DNA from: Apoderus coryli
Lineage: Eukaryota; Arthropoda; Insecta; Coleoptera; Attelabidae
NCBI GenBank assembly: GCA_911728435.2
Contig: OU452202.1
Coordinates: 11,139,135 to 11,203,134, forward strand
Reading direction: 5' to 3'
Length of the DNA stretch: 64,000 nucleotides
Position 1 is the stretch's first letter, and the number at the start of each line of letters is the position of its first letter. Below the pieces are notes generated by a model, which was given only the letters and a program-made list of their open reading frames with translations, ran no database searches and was not told where the DNA came from. Below are positions 1 to 11,871 of this stretch, piece by piece. A program made the translations under genes and the position numbers.

Positions 1-113
1 CCTGCGTAACGAAACAGATTTTTAATAATTATTTTTATTATAATTCTATTATTTCCAATAAACTAACCTAACAAACTCACTACTTTATTCAAAAATTAGA
101 AATAAAAAAAAGT

Positions 114-178
114 TGCCAGAGCTGGGATTCGAACGCAGGACCTTCCGCATGCAAAACGCACGCTCTATCAATAACCCC
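114..178 (-). pseudogene. tRNA-Ala(TGC)-like pseudogene or SINE head
   Basis: Read on the minus strand, this has a TGC anticodon in a TTTGCAT loop, a T-arm with TTCGAAT, and a 3' half ending CTCTGGCA followed by a T-run like a Pol III terminator. The anticodon and T stems each pair with one mismatch. The 5' acceptor strand does not pair with the 3' strand and the D-arm is shortened, so it is not a working tRNA. It could be a decayed tRNA-Ala gene or the head of a tRNA-derived SINE. Confidence 0.55.
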
Positions 179-210
179 AAAAATCCTTAAATTATTTAAT
201 TATATTATAT

Positions 211-533
211 ATCGATTGCGAAGATCAGCAACCTCCTATGTCACTACTGTTGAAAAAACAGCAACCTCCTATGTCATATTCTGCAAAATTTATATTTGTC
301 TCTAAATATATAGGAGTTTAACAACATGTATCGACTGACACAACCTCACATCTCAAAAACGCCAAACACTTTAGTTATGCAACAAAACATCTATGTCAAG
401 TGCAGTACAAAAACCTTCTAAGTCATACATAGAAGGTTGTTGTCGTGTCCTAAAAACCATTGATTTTTGACATAGGAGCTTGTTGTATTATTAGTCGCTA
501 TGACATAGAAGGTTGCTGTTCTTCGTCATCGAT
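211..533. repeat. Fold-back MITE, TIR ATCGATNRCGAAGAWCAGCAACC
   Basis: The left end ATCGATTGCGAAGATCAG and the reverse complement of the right end ATCGATGACGAAGAACAG match over about 35 bases, continuing into CAACCTYCTATGTCA. The motif CAGCAACCTCCTATGTCA is repeated directly on the left side and variants recur internally. No coding capacity. I could not define a clean target-site duplication, so the superfamily is open. Confidence 0.6.
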
Positions 534-1293
534 ATTCTATTAAGAGTAATAGGTTCCAACTACGTAACGCAATTTTCTCGAGAATTGTGGAGGCAAATAT
601 CAAAAGTAACCTATCGCTAAATTTCGATACCGCGGACAGATGGGTTTCACATTTGAACTGCTTATAATGCATTTATGTATATCTAAATAACCAACCATTA
701 AGATAATAAGAATACATGCTTTGTTAACATAAAATGCCTGCTGTAGTTACAAGTGTAATTAGTTTATCAATTTAATAATTTTGTTAATCAACACAACTAG
801 GGAATTGTTAGAAAATTACTAAACTTATTAGGTCGAAACTATTCTGATGCATTCAATAAAGCTACACGTGTGCCAAGTGATCGATAATTCTCCAGCTATG
901 TCAAAAGGAAATATAAGCGTCATTAGGGATTCCGAACAAAAGTTTTGAGCAATAGTTCAATGTAAATACCTACCTTTCATGAAACGCAATTAAATTTGAG
1001 ATATTCGAATTATATCACGTTGCATTTATACCCGAATATGCGTGTAAAAGTTGTAGACATCCAAAAGATTAATGAAATATGATATAAGTACAAAGAAATA
1101 AGAGAACCCAAATTGTTCTTATTATCAAATTTGATGACACACTGAGATGATAGATTATGCACATAAACCGTTGGAATCTGAATTTGGTGTGAGGTTCCTA
1201 TTTTTTGGGGTAACTATAAGGCGTTCGGCAAAGATCTGGTTCGTTTATATTGATTAACTTATATCATTTCCCCAGTATACCTAGTGGCTTCAG
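534..1293. other. No gene seen
   Basis: AT-rich sequence with no long open frame, RNA gene or clear repeat that I can support. Confidence 0.5.
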
Positions 1294-1550
1294 TAAAGAA
1301 GGGCATTTATGCAAAGTGCATAATTTGCATTTTTTATGCATTTTAGTGTTTTTCTGCATATTTTTGTAAAAAGCTGCATATAGTGCATATAATGAAGTAT
1401 ATTCAGCCAAAAAATGTTACATCAATAATTGTTAGAATAGAAATTCTTAATTCTAAACATAATTTTTAAATTTAGAACCAAAGCAGGTACCTAAATAGCG
1501 GCAAAACCCACCCTAATAAAAGATGGTAAACAGACCCTTGCTATTGCCTG

Positions 1551-2010
1551 TGTTTCTAATTTGGGACAATGTTCCCAGTGAGAACCTCTAGGAGAATCAA
1601 TGTAAATTCTTTATATTCTTCAGTAATTAAACAAATTAAAGCAAACATTGGAAATAACTACTTTTATATATGTATGGATGAAAGTATTGAGTCTATGGGG
1701 CGTTATATTGCATATTTAATGGTCGGGGTTCTTAGCGAAAAATTGTTACCAAAATCCTATCTACTGCGTCAAAGCAACTAGAAAAAACCAATGCTTTAAC
1801 TGTGACTAGGTTTATTCAGGAAGTATTAGCGGCATTTTTTCTTCCTGCGACTGTTCCCACTGGCAATTTTGTTGTGGGTTGCAGCACCTTACATGGTAAA
1901 GTGTATATACTGTCAGTTAGAAATGAGGCTTCCACCAGGTACTGATTAAAACCAGGGCATTTCATATGTTAATAGCATATCGTTATTAAGCGTTCCCTTG
2001 ATGAGCGTAC
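1551..2010 (+). pseudogene. hAT transposase fragment (N-terminal/catalytic part)
   Basis: The frame at 1569-1781 contains YFYICMDESIESMGRYIAYL and MVGVLSEKL, like the first catalytic block (hDE..D..GRYIA..VVG) of insect hAT transposases. Conceptual translation continues after a frameshift with LEKTNALTVTRFIQEVL and PATVPTGNF. Stops and shifts break it, so it is a pseudogene. The likely continuation lies 2 kb downstream at 4020-4166. Confidence 0.55.
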
Positions 2011-2291
2011 CTGCTTATTTGAAAAACACCGAGAGACAAACGATGGATGATAAATCCAACCAGTCAGATATATAGGTGGTCAAGTAGTTGCGTAATCACA
2101 ATGAATATTTTAAACATTGAGGTGGGAGGAGACGCTCTAACGTGGTCAAAAGCGGGTGCAGGTACGCCATATTGGTATACGACCTCTGTCATTTGTCGTG
2201 CTTTCAAGTTGATAGTGTTATTTACGAGTATTTTACAAGTTTACGTAAGTTTTTCGTGTTTTTTTGGACGGTTATTTGACAATATACTATA

Positions 2292-2725
2292 ATGGTGTCC
2301 TGTGCTGTGCGTAGTTGCAGTATTAGAAGTGAAATCTACAAGAAAATATCAGGAATAACGCTTCATACGTATGTACCAAATATTGTAAACATTGTACATG
2401 GACGTATTTAGGGTTTTCTAAGGTGAACTTATTAAAACACATTATTATAGGAGTCTGGTAGCATTCTATTTCTGCACTGAACAATTTACACGTGCATTGT
2501 AGTTTATTTTTTTTTTACAAATTCATTGACTTGATTTCTACTCTCAAACTCTACTTTTACATAAATTTCTGGCAAAAAAGACCCCTAATGTGTGTTAAAA
2601 ACATTCTTGTTTTTAGATTTCCTAAAGATCCTGCTCGTAGAGATATGTGGACAGAATATGTGTCTCGAATTAATTGGATTCCAATGAGGATCAATCCGTG
2701 TTTGATATCCATAGATATTTACTGA
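2292..2725 (+). pseudogene. THAP-domain fragment, two exons, truncated
   Basis: Exon 1 (2292-2368) encodes MVSCAVRSCSIRSE...GITLH, ending phase 2 at a GTATGT donor. Exon 2 (2617-2725, acceptor TTTTTAG) continues TFPKDPARRDMWTEYVSRIN and WIP. This matches the first half of a THAP zinc finger: the CxxxxC pair, the SFH-FPKDP block and the conserved W. The second half (the C..H of C2CH) is missing and a stop follows. THAP domains occur in P-element and Kolobok transposases and in host proteins; here it sits among transposon debris, so a transposon origin is likely. Confidence 0.6.
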
Positions 2726-3407
2726 TCAAATCTATTGCGACTAAATACGTTAATACCAGGATGTATTATTTAAGTAAAAATAAAGTAGATAAGTCACTTA
2801 GCATACGACAACATTTAAATAAAATTGTTTTGTTTAAGGGGTATTAATATATAATTTATAAAGTACTAACGTCTTTTATTCGTGTATTTAGGTACCAAAT
2901 ATCAATAATTACCTATATTTAAGTATTTTGTACACTGCTTAACATTTCAAAATAAAGTATAAACCCAAGCTGCAAATTAAAAAACAAAAACGTCAACAAA
3001 AATAATTAGTCCGGCTCTGGAGAATCTGCCATATTGGTATGCGCTTACGCCCCACCCAATGCACCCGTTTCTGTACAATGTAAAATAATGCTTATAGCGT
3101 CTCCTTATATCTCAATGATTTTAAACGTGCCACATTATGCACCTTGAGCGTACTACCATTTTTATTATCTCGGGTTAATATTTTATTATTTTTATATAAT
3201 ATAACATTATTTATTTATTTTTTCACTGGTGCAATATGGCGTTTTGGAGACAATTCGAAGAACAGGTAACCGATAACGACAATGATAGTACAATACAAAA
3301 TAATAATTTAAAATGTAGTGTAGAATTTAAAAATAATGATTTACATGTGCAGTGCCAACGATTAATTTTAAATATGTATGAGTGCCGAGTAATTCTATTA
3401 TTGTTAT

Positions 3408-3720
3408 GGACAACCAACCAATACCAAAAAACAAGATATTATTAATTTTATGACAGAGAAACAATTAACTATTCCTAAAACAAAGTCGACAAAGAAAGAA
3501 TTACTTGATACAATAAAATCATTTAATTTCAAGAAAGAATATACAATAAACCAAATTTGCCTATCTCAAGGACATACTGCTCTCCGTTACCTCCTTACCA
3601 CTGTATTTTCAATCCGATCGAGATGATTTGGGGGAAAGTTGCTTTCAATTACAATGCTCTCTTGTAAGAGACCATAAATGGTATCAAAAATTTTAAACAT
3701 CTACTAAACTACTAATGGGA
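3408..3720 (+). pseudogene. IS630/Tc1-type DDE transposase C-terminal remnant
   Basis: Shifting frames gives MDNQPIPKNK, then FMTEKQLTIPKTKSTKKELL, FNFKKEYTINQICLSQGHTA, and LPPYHCIFNPIE..IWGK. The order (second catalytic D in MDN, the GH..LR block, and the final E in NPIE) matches the DDE_3-like transposase also present at 4735-5830, so this is a second, more decayed copy of that family. Several frameshifts. The short open frame at 3236-3445 just upstream has no recognisable match. Confidence 0.55.
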
Positions 3721-4019
3721 GAAGCTATCTCATGTAATAAAGATTTCTAAAATATTTACCATTTATGATTCATAATCCAGACATAAATCAGTGTATCTCT
3801 TCTTTAACAATAATCCCTAAAATAAAGATACGTCCATGCCTCCAAACTGATTGAAGGATGCTGCCGAAAGCTTTTTTACGATTTCAAATAAGAATATAAA
3901 CAGTTATAAAGGCGGGTTAAAATTTAAAAATATTTTACCTAATACATGTAACATATTTAGCACATGGCCCAAGCCGAAGAGATTACAAAAAATGTCCATT
4001 TGTTAATGTTTTAATTTCC

Positions 4020-4166
4020 AGTGTACAAAAGCATTTCTTAAAGCACCTACTCGAGTGCAGTATTTTAAAGAAACCCTTCCAAACATTTCGCTTCCACCTC
4101 AGCCCGTTTTAACAATATGGGGTACTTGGCTTGAAGCTGCAATTTATTATACAGATAATAAAGAGG
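4020..4166 (+). pseudogene. hAT transposase fragment (second piece)
   Basis: Conceptual translation reads CTKAFLKAPTRVQYFKETLP then NISLPPQPVLTIWGTWLEAA and IYYTDNKE, ending at a GTAAAG donor-like site. The PPQPVLTRWGTWL block is characteristic of insect hAT transposases of the kind found at 1551-2010, so the two pieces probably belonged to one gene. Confidence 0.55.
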
Positions 4167-4299
4167 TAAAGTCCTTCCATTCCTAATGTATAATATATAA
4201 ATTTAACGATTCTAACGGGGCTATCCGTTCCCATGCCCCATTCAGCGTTTTTTTGATACATTTCTCCCTCGTATATAAGACGTATAATAAATCATGCTT

Positions 4300-4690
4300 G
4301 TCAAAGGAAGCGGCCTTATAAGAAAAGTAACTACAGGGACTGGCAAAACTATTGGGTTAATGATTAGAGTTTGCAAATAAATATAATATGAATGAAACAA
4401 ATAATTTTTGGCAACGTGTTATTTTCTCAGATTAATCTAAATATAATCGGATGGACATCATATGGTATGGCGAAGACTTAATGTGGAATTTACGAAGAAA
4501 ATTTGTGTCCGACAGTAAAACACTGTGGCAGAATATTATAACCATGATCTGTTCAATAGTTTTTCTTAGATTAATAAAATGTAAGAAGATCTATCAAATT
4601 ACATAATAATATGTGATCACACCTCAAGTGGATGAAACTTTTTCCGTCACTGTATACACTGACGCGATACGTTATGATGGTATACGACAC
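4300..4690 (+). pseudogene. Tc1-like transposase remnant
   Basis: Broken frames recall the Tc1 block VLFSDES.FNI..SDG...VWR: here about 4420-4480 reads VIFS..SKYNI, then W.SYGMA, N.EFTKKICV and TVKHCGR. The match is short and full of stops and shifts, so this is a low-grade relic. Confidence 0.4.
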
Positions 4691-4734
4691 GAGCGGAACA
4701 CGTTGGGAGTTTAAGCATCAATATTTATATGAGC

Positions 4735-5830
4735 AAAAATATTTATCATCAGTTAAGGTCTAAAAATAATGAAGTGACGAATACACTTATTATAAAAAGA
4801 ATGTTTGAATTAACTAAGATTCCGGTTTCTACTATTAATCGAGTTATCAGAAAAGGGGTTGCTGTAGATCACTCTGTTAAAAGAAAACGGACAAATGAAA
4901 AATTTTAAAATATTGAGGATGCCTCAAAGGAATGTATTCGAAGAACAATTCATAATTTTTATAAAGAAAATAAAGTCCCTACTTTGGAAATGATTTCGAA
5001 TAAATTGAGCGAATACCCTAGTTATAATTATCGTTTGGAAACTTTAAGAGGTATTTTATTAGAGTGCGGATATAAATATTAGAAAATTAATAACCGTTTA
5101 TTAATAATGGAATCACGCCGTATTGTGGAAATGCGCGAGGAATATTTGCGTAAAATAAAAGAGTACCGCAAGTCAAAGAGAACGATAATATATCTTGACG
5201 AGACCTGGTTTGATACGCATGATACTGTGAAGTACGGTTGGGTATACATGACTCAAAATTGTACTTTAAATGCTCCATGTTCAAGGGGAAAACGGGTTAT
5301 AATTCTACATGGGGGAAGTGAAAATGGGTTCGTACCCAACGCACTGCTCTTGTCAGCCAAAAACATAAGACAGTCTTCTGCGGACTACCACGAAGACGTG
5401 ACCGCAAATTTGTTTGAAAAATGGTTTGCTGAACAGCTAGTACCTAATATTCCCCCAAGTTCAGTTATCGTTATGGATAATGCGTCTTATCATTCGCGAG
5501 TGTTAAATAAAATACCTAATAATAATACAAAAAAGGAGGATATATTAAAGTTTGATACAATTTTAAAAAAGGATACGTTATAGACCATATCTGCGAAACA
5601 CACGGCCATAGCATATTTACGTTTATCTCCATATTACTGCATATTCAATCCGATAGAATTGGTTGGGGGCAAATCTCTGACTGAATTAGGGGAATGTAAT
5701 TTGGCATTAACATTAGTAAGAGACTCTTAGTCAGCTTCCAGAAATGTCCAGGGTAAAATTGGGGAAAAAATATTTGAAAATTTAAAAAAGTTTTGGCAAA
5801 AAATAACGGTTACCAATTTATGTCTAAAGT
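4735..5830 (+). pseudogene. IS630/Tc1-superfamily DDE transposase, two in-frame stops
   Basis: The N-terminal helix-turn-helix part (about 4735-5080: MFELTKIPVSTINRVIRKG, SYNYRLETLRGILLECGYKY) is in one frame with the open segment 5107-5583. Catalytic blocks follow in order: IYLDETWFDTHDTVKYGWV (first D), SSVIVMDNASYHSRV (second D), and after the stop at 5581, RLSPYYCIFNPIEL (final E). TAA near 4906 and TAG near 5080 interrupt the N-terminal part, and TAG at 5581 cuts off the E region. Such transposases move DNA by cut and paste; this copy is dead unless a relative supplies enzyme. Confidence 0.7.
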
Positions 5831-5979
5831 AGCAAAAATTTTAATGGGAAATTTTGATGAATCTGATGATTTATATCTAGATCAAAAAATCGCAAGCATA
5901 TTTTTCAATTTTTTTGCATATTTTGAATAAAGCACACGCATATTTATGCGCATATTTATTTCATATTCGCCCTTCTTTA

Positions 5980-6718
5980 GTCATCAGTATAGCTAGTCTA
6001 GAACGTATCTCAACAATCATTTTAAAAGTGCATTTTAATGGTACGTACGACATGTAAGGCTTTGAACCTGATTACGACTCTGTTAAAAAGACTTTTAGAT
6101 GAGATCTCTCAAGTAACAAGTAACTATGTTGACAAACCCGTACATTATACGGATCTGTATATCGCATTTCTGGCAAGTCATATTGCGTGTAGGTGCGCAA
6201 AAAAATGTTAGCACACAATAGATAATTAATTTTCCATTTACCGCAATTACATTTGCATAAATTCTGCTAACCTTGGATGGTTCTACTTAAAGTACTTAGT
6301 AACATGTTTCGTAATATGCCAATAAAATAAACATTAAGTGTATCTAGGTATTAGAAATAAGATATATGTATAGATATATTGAAATTGATTACCCAGTTAT
6401 AAGGAAAACGTTCTACACGCCGAGTACAAATGAGCTGGACTTGTTTATATTTCCTGTCCATGAGATGATGGAGTTTAGATTGAAGGTACTAGTTTTAATT
6501 ATTATATCAATTTTTTACGCCTCAAAAAAAAAATGTATTTTTATCACACCTTAAAAATCAAATTAACTAAGTATTTGAAAGAAATATATCCGGCACGCCA
6601 ATGGCAACCAAAACCCATAGGATTCATGTGAAAACTAATTTAAAAAATAAAATATAATGCACCTCTCAAATAAACCTAGCCTAAACATCGACTTAAAACA
6701 AAAAATTAAATTCCAGAA
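5980..6718. other. No gene seen
   Basis: AT-rich intergenic sequence without a supported gene; the short open frame at 6366-6554 has no recognisable domain. Confidence 0.5.
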
Positions 6719-6920
6719 TATTATGTTTCGGCCCTAGCCAAGGCCATCATCCGTTTATAAATATCAGTTAAAATTAACGATCAATGATAGATCTTGGTAG
6801 AAAGTTTGTCGTATTTTATATTTTTTATAATTGCTATAAATGTACTACTAAGATCTATCGATTGTTAATTTAGTGACATTCGTAAACTGATGATGGCATT
6901 GGCTAAAGCCGAAACATGGT
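6719..6920. repeat. Inverted repeat with GTTTCGGC...GCCATCATC arms
   Basis: The left arm (from about 6724, TGTTTCGGCCCTAGCCAAGG then CCATCATC) is mirrored by the right arm ending near 6918 (reverse complement ATGTTTCGGCTTTAGCCAAT then GCCATCATC). Pairing continues inward through AATTAACGATC-like sequence and GATAGATCTT. It is a non-coding fold-back repeat about 200 bp long. Confidence 0.6.
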
Positions 6921-6966
6921 TTTCATAATATTTCTATCGGAATAAAAAAGATTTTAGTTTAATATA

Positions 6967-7852
6967 CAAGGTGTTCCTAAAATAGGTGGTCAAAATTTGT
7001 GAGGAAATTGGGGACGTATAATCATGAAAAAAAAACCTAAATTGTAATTTATCGAAAAGTCCTTATTTACTTAAAGATGACTGCCTGAGGACGATTTTTT
7101 TGAAATATTTTCGAACCCAGTAAAGATGAATTAATCCAAAAATGTAGCATATTTATCCACCTAGTTAAATGTCGTAAACTGACATGAAATTGAATAAAAA
7201 GGATGACCATAGACGGTTAAACGGGGGGGACCCTTGCCTTAATTATAACCTAACTTTTTTTTCTTGTAACTTTTATTCCATTTGTGTCAAAAATGTGATA
7301 AAATAAAGTTTTCTACATAAAAAAGGCATACTTGTTTTTCTCGAAAAACTTACAAGGATTTCGAGAAATTCAAGTTTGAAAATTTTAAGACAAAACGGGT
7401 CCTTAGTACACAGCATAAATAAAGTTATGGAAAACTTTTCGTTCGCAAACTGTATTTCAATATCAAAATAAACTCAAGAAAGAGATGGATACTGCATATA
7501 CTGAAATTTTCAAACTCGACGAAAACCTTTAAGTTTTTCGAGAAAAAACAAGTATGCCTTTTTATGTAGAAAAAATAATTAGGTTATAATTAAGGCAAGG
7601 GTCATCCTATTTTATTCAATTTCATGTCAGTTTACGACATTTAACTAGGTGAATGAATATGCTACATTTGATTAATTCATCTTTACTCGTTTCGAAAATA
7701 TTTGCAAAAAAATCGTCCTCAGGCAGTCATCTTTAACACCCTGTATCTTTGTAAATAAGGACTTTTCGAAAAATTACACTTCAGGTTTTTTTCATGATTA
7801 GACGTCCCAAATTCGCTCACAAATTTTGACCACCTATTTTAGAAACACCTTG
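6967..7852. mobile_element. Fold-back Tc1/mariner-type MITE, 886 bp
   Basis: The termini CAAGGTGTTCCTAAAATAGG and its inverted copy CAAGGTGTTTCTAAAATAGG are flanked by TA on both sides. The arms pair over nearly the whole element (for example GACCCTTGCCTTAATTATAA left against its complement at about 7577-7605), leaving a loop near 7390-7490. There is no transposase. TA flanks and CARGGTGT termini point to the Tc1/mariner group. Confidence 0.75.
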
Positions 7853-9288
7853 TATATCTCGAAAACCAAAAAAGTCTGTGAAAAAAATCTTCTAATGAAA
7901 AATATGCACCTCTTTATAACGTATAAAATGTGGGTACGTCTATTCGTTTAGGATATATTTTTGAACTTTTCAACCCTTCGAAAAATTCTCGGGTACGCCG
8001 GTGACCACCAAAAACCAGAAGGGCTTAATATTATTTGTAAAACCTAAGAGAAGATCTTCAAAATACAAATACTTAAATAACTTCCGGGATCGTTTGATTT
8101 GTTTTAATTTATGACATCGAAAGTCCAAGATGGTAGCAAATTACAATATTTTTTGTCGACTCGCCGTTTAGGCGCTATACCTATAGAACTCCTTAAATTT
8201 AGCCAAAAAAAAAATCGAAAAGTTTCAATTTCTCGAGAACACGTTGACCTAAGATAATATTTTTCTGCAACGTACCCTAACATTTAATTTTAATAAATCT
8301 AAATAATAAATAAATAAATATGTTTAATAAATATACACAAAAAAAAACAAATAAATTCCGTCTCGTCATCTTCTAAGGCGGTTGATGATAGCGGTGATAA
8401 TGGTGAAGTTATCTAGCATCCCTCATAAGCACATAAATAAATATTTCCTGTAGAACCCGGAAATACTTTGTACAGTACAAATAATAAATATTACACACAC
8501 ATTTTACGCACATAAAGAGACAAATGTAGATTTATTTCTAAAGCTCTCAATGCAAAGTATCACCGGAAGCAATATTTTGACGTAATATTTAAAAATATTA
8601 ATTAATACCGCTAAATGACGTTGATTTCTTTCGAAGGTTTACCAGGTGTGTTCAATTAACAACAGGGATTTTGTTATACATTGCCTCGATTTTTACTTTC
8701 CCTGACCCAAAAAAAAAAATTGAGATAAAGACGGACGTCCCCTGACGACTATTAGGACCATTTCCAGATGGAAATCTGTCTGTCTGTGTGTATTCTTCCA
8801 CGATAACGTAGGTATATGAGTTTGGGGGAGTCCTAGGATGAACCCATTTGGTTGAAATCGCTTTAGCCCTTTAAAAGGGGTGGACACAACCCTCAAATTT
8901 TTAAATAGCAGTATGTGTCGAGTGATACATCATTTGGAAGTATTTTTTATCTGCTTTACAGCAAATTTTTGGGATGCGTTTAACGCGCAAACTACTTGTG
9001 GCCTATATGCGACCTCCTTCAAAGCATTATCCTTTACAACTTCTTCCTTATATAAAGGACAATGCAAAAATTAAAGAGGAAGGGATGTTTACCCACTGCC
9101 TCGATCAATTTCTCATCTTCTGTGGCGCTGAACAAGATTTTATCTTGTGAACACATAGCGCACTACATTAAAAACCAAACGAAACTAACGAATAACGAAT
9201 AGTCGCTGGCCGCAGCGACTATATTTGCTTGCGACGATCGCATGGCCCAGCGACTATCGCCGGCGGCATCGCGTGGAGGCAGTGCTTC
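7853..9288. other. No gene seen; repeat-like sequence
   Basis: No supported gene. The stretch at about 8690-8900, with a CTGTCTGTCTGTGTGT microsatellite, looks like a piece of a dispersed repeat. The short open frames at 8693-8896 and 8880-9074 have no recognisable domain. Confidence 0.45.
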
Positions 9289-9296
9289 CATAAAAC

Positions 9297-10330
9297 CAGT
9301 GTTGTTCCTGTCAGTACAATTGCACTGAAATCAGTACAATGACCATCAATTTGTCAGTACAATTGCTAATAATTTCAGTACAATTTGATTAGGTTTACAA
9401 ATTTTCTGCTTTCTGTCAATTTTAAGGCAACTAACTAACACGAAATCTGGCCGAATAACCTAGAAGTTGTATGTATGTATTTGCTCTTCTTTATTGGCCG
9501 CAGCTACCAGGGCTATTTGGCCAGGGGTGATTGAACACCTTTATACTCGTTCGGATAACACAAGGGGTGAGTCCCAAACCGCCACAAAACCTTGAAAGAT
9601 AAGAAGATCCAATTTAGCCTTCACTTATTCATCTTTCCCACACCAGAAGCACAAACTCACTCTAAAGTCTCAAATTACATGCTATCAAAAAGCGACCTAC
9701 GAATTCAACTACTCTAGGCGAAAGCAATTCATGCCCTACAGAACCCAACCAAAGCGGCGCCACCAAAGCACTAACCGAAAGTTCTTGATACAACTCTTTA
9801 CTTTGAGCAACATACTGTGGACATTCGAAAAAAATATGTTGTAAAGTTTCTTCTTCACCACATTCACAAAGCGCACTGTGTAGAAGTTAAGGTCATATAA
9901 TAGAAGTAGAATTATTATTGAAAGTCAATTTTGGACAGAAAATCATATTAAAAAGAACAAGAATAATTAACCACAATTTTTTTTGCTCGTTATCAATGAC
10001 AACGGAAAAGGAAAGTGCGTCACAGACAGGTGAGTGAAAATTGCTCATATTTCGCGTAGAAGCATAACGCATAATATATTTTAGTGATATCGGTGCATTA
10101 AACGGTAATCTGGCGGTACTATTATTTTGCAGTATTTTTTTCTGTTAATTTGTTTACTTAAATGTTAATTTATGTTATAGGTAAATTAGAAAAGGTATTT
10201 TTGTTTATGTAAATAGCCGTTTTTAGAAATAAATTATTTCAATTTCCCGCGTCAGTACAATTGAACCTGAAATCTGTACCGTGAAGGCGCTGTTTTCAGT
10301 ACAAATAAATTTATCCCAGGAACAACACTG
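9297..10330. mobile_element. Non-autonomous hAT element with perfect 8-bp TSD
   Basis: The termini CAGTGTTGTTCCTG and CAGGAACAACACTG are perfect 14-bp inverted repeats, flanked by the identical octamer CATAAAAC at 9289-9296 and 10331-10338. That is the hAT signature. Subterminal repeats of CAGTACAATT occur four times near the left end and in exact or degenerate form three times near the right end. The interior has no transposase and contains a LINE fragment on the minus strand (9470-9895). Confidence 0.85.
9470..9895 (-). pseudogene. R1/I-like LINE 3' fragment
   Basis: On the minus strand about 9890 to 9680 reads LHSALCECGEEETLQHIFFE then CPQYVAQSKELYQEL, the Cys/His tail typical of the C-terminus of many non-LTR retrotransposon ORF2 proteins. 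A 3' part with AATAAA and a CATACATA-type tail follows to about 9465. It is 5' truncated, as usual for LINE insertions, and lies wholly inside the hAT element. Confidence 0.65.
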
Positions 10331-10338
10331 CATAAAAC

Positions 10339-11108
10339 AACAACAGTAGCAGTATCATGCCGATCGTCGCAAACAGTCGCCCGGAAGGAAATCCACCTTA
10401 AGGCTTAATCGCCCATAGTCGAGGCAATCTGGATCGCTTAGCCAAAAGCAAAAAACACATTGATTTTAACGGCATAGTGCACCAAGATCAAATGATCAAT
10501 AAGGACTGCTACCTACATGTAAAACTGTCTACGTGAACCAACCTGAAGAAAATTTGGATTTGTGACAACCATGGCCTAGCGCCTTAAGATCGAACAAAAC
10601 CCCGCCTGAGGTGGGTTTACATATTACGAAACACTCCTATTATCGCGTCAATGATTGTTAAACCTCTACCTAAACGTATATACGTACGCAAATACACATT
10701 ATTTATTGTTTGATCCAATTTCCTATTATTATTTTAATCATAAATAAAACATTTTTAGTTTATACTTAGCGTACGATAAGAGAAATATCGTAATTCCATT
10801 AATTTTAGATTTAAAAGGTAACCGAGGTCATTCCACCAAATACAGTAAAATGAACTTGGTTAAATGTAAATGTATGCGATATACGTTTGTCTATGGAAAT
10901 TACCTATACCTAACTGTTGTTAGGAGCCTCAAATCAACATTTTTTTTATTGCAATTTGCATAAAGTCTAATGGCTAATGAGCATTAGAAAATAATTATGA
11001 TTATATAATATACATACATATTACATAGCATTGTTCTTGAAAGTGTACATTTTTTTTGTTGGCATTTAATACTTTAGTAAAAGTAAGTGGGATTGCTGTT
11101 TAGCTGTA
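10339..11108. other. No gene seen
   Basis: AT-rich, no supported gene or RNA. Confidence 0.5.
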
Positions 11109-11444
11109 CAGAGTGGTCCAAATTGGACACTTTTGATAGGAAACACCGATTTCTAGAGGAGTTAGAAGAAAACTAACCTACATGTCACGAGCTCGATTTT
11201 CAAACGAAATCAAATGCCGAAAACCGCACTTTGATATCTTGAACGGTTTAAAAGATACAGGGTGGTTTTGACTTTTGTGCATTTTTAACCTACCCCTAAC
11301 ATATTTATTTATGATTATTTTTTGTTTCTGTGAAAACATTCGCAAGGCACATTTTTGAGAGGAATCCAGTGGTGTCTCTAGTTTTTTTTTAAAGACTTGT
11401 GTTGATTATGACATAAACTTGTAATTTTTCTTATGGACTACCCT
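11109..11444. mobile_element. Short mariner-type MITE (tentative)
   Basis: The left end CAGAGTGGTCCA (after TA) and the reverse complement of the right end CAGGGTAGTCCA (before TA) agree at 10 of 12 positions. No coding capacity. Short termini make this tentative. Confidence 0.4.
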
Positions 11445-11871
11445 GTATATTTTTTCATATTCGTTTTAGAAATTAAATTACCTTTCCAAATATATGTAAT
11501 ACTTGCCACTTATCTTTTGAAATTATTAAAAAAATTGCTTTTATTTTAGCCTTCTCGAATTTAAGCAGATATATAGGGTTTCCCATTTAAGATTTTCCCA
11601 TAAAAATACAATTTAGATAATGTGACCACCCTGAAAAATTACAACTTAGAGGTCAATAAAATCCAGTAAAATGAAGAAAAGAAGGTAATTGAAATAGATC
11701 TGACATGAAAAATTGGTATGTATTTTGTTTCAGTAGTAACCACAACCCCTCAAATTTATGTCAAAATTAACCATTGTTTACAAATATTTTAAAAACTACT
11801 GAACCTAGGCTTTAAAGCCTTATGTCATTGTTCTTGTCTTTTAGAGCGCCATTCATTGTTGTTAAAATATA

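Larger units (their letters stand above)
1294..5979 (+). mobile_element. Decayed hAT-like element filled with other insertions
   Basis: The ends TAAAGAAGGGC (1294) and GCCCTTCTTTA (ending 5979) are inverted copies, each followed inward by many TGCATA/ATATGC motifs. Flanking octamers GGCTTCAG (1286-1293) and GTCATCAG (5980-5987) agree at 6 of 8 positions, as expected for an old 8-bp hAT target duplication. Inside are two pieces of one hAT transposase (about 1551-2010 and 4020-4166), separated by a THAP fragment and a DDE transposase fragment; a Tc1 fragment and a second DDE transposase follow. The reading of one host element with later insertions is inference from the termini and the split transposase. 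Confidence 0.5.

Noticed and set aside
3236..3445. 69-codon plus frame and the matching minus frame at 3223-3417
   Set aside because: Opposite-strand pair in decayed transposon sequence; only the downstream part from 3408 shows transposase motifs.
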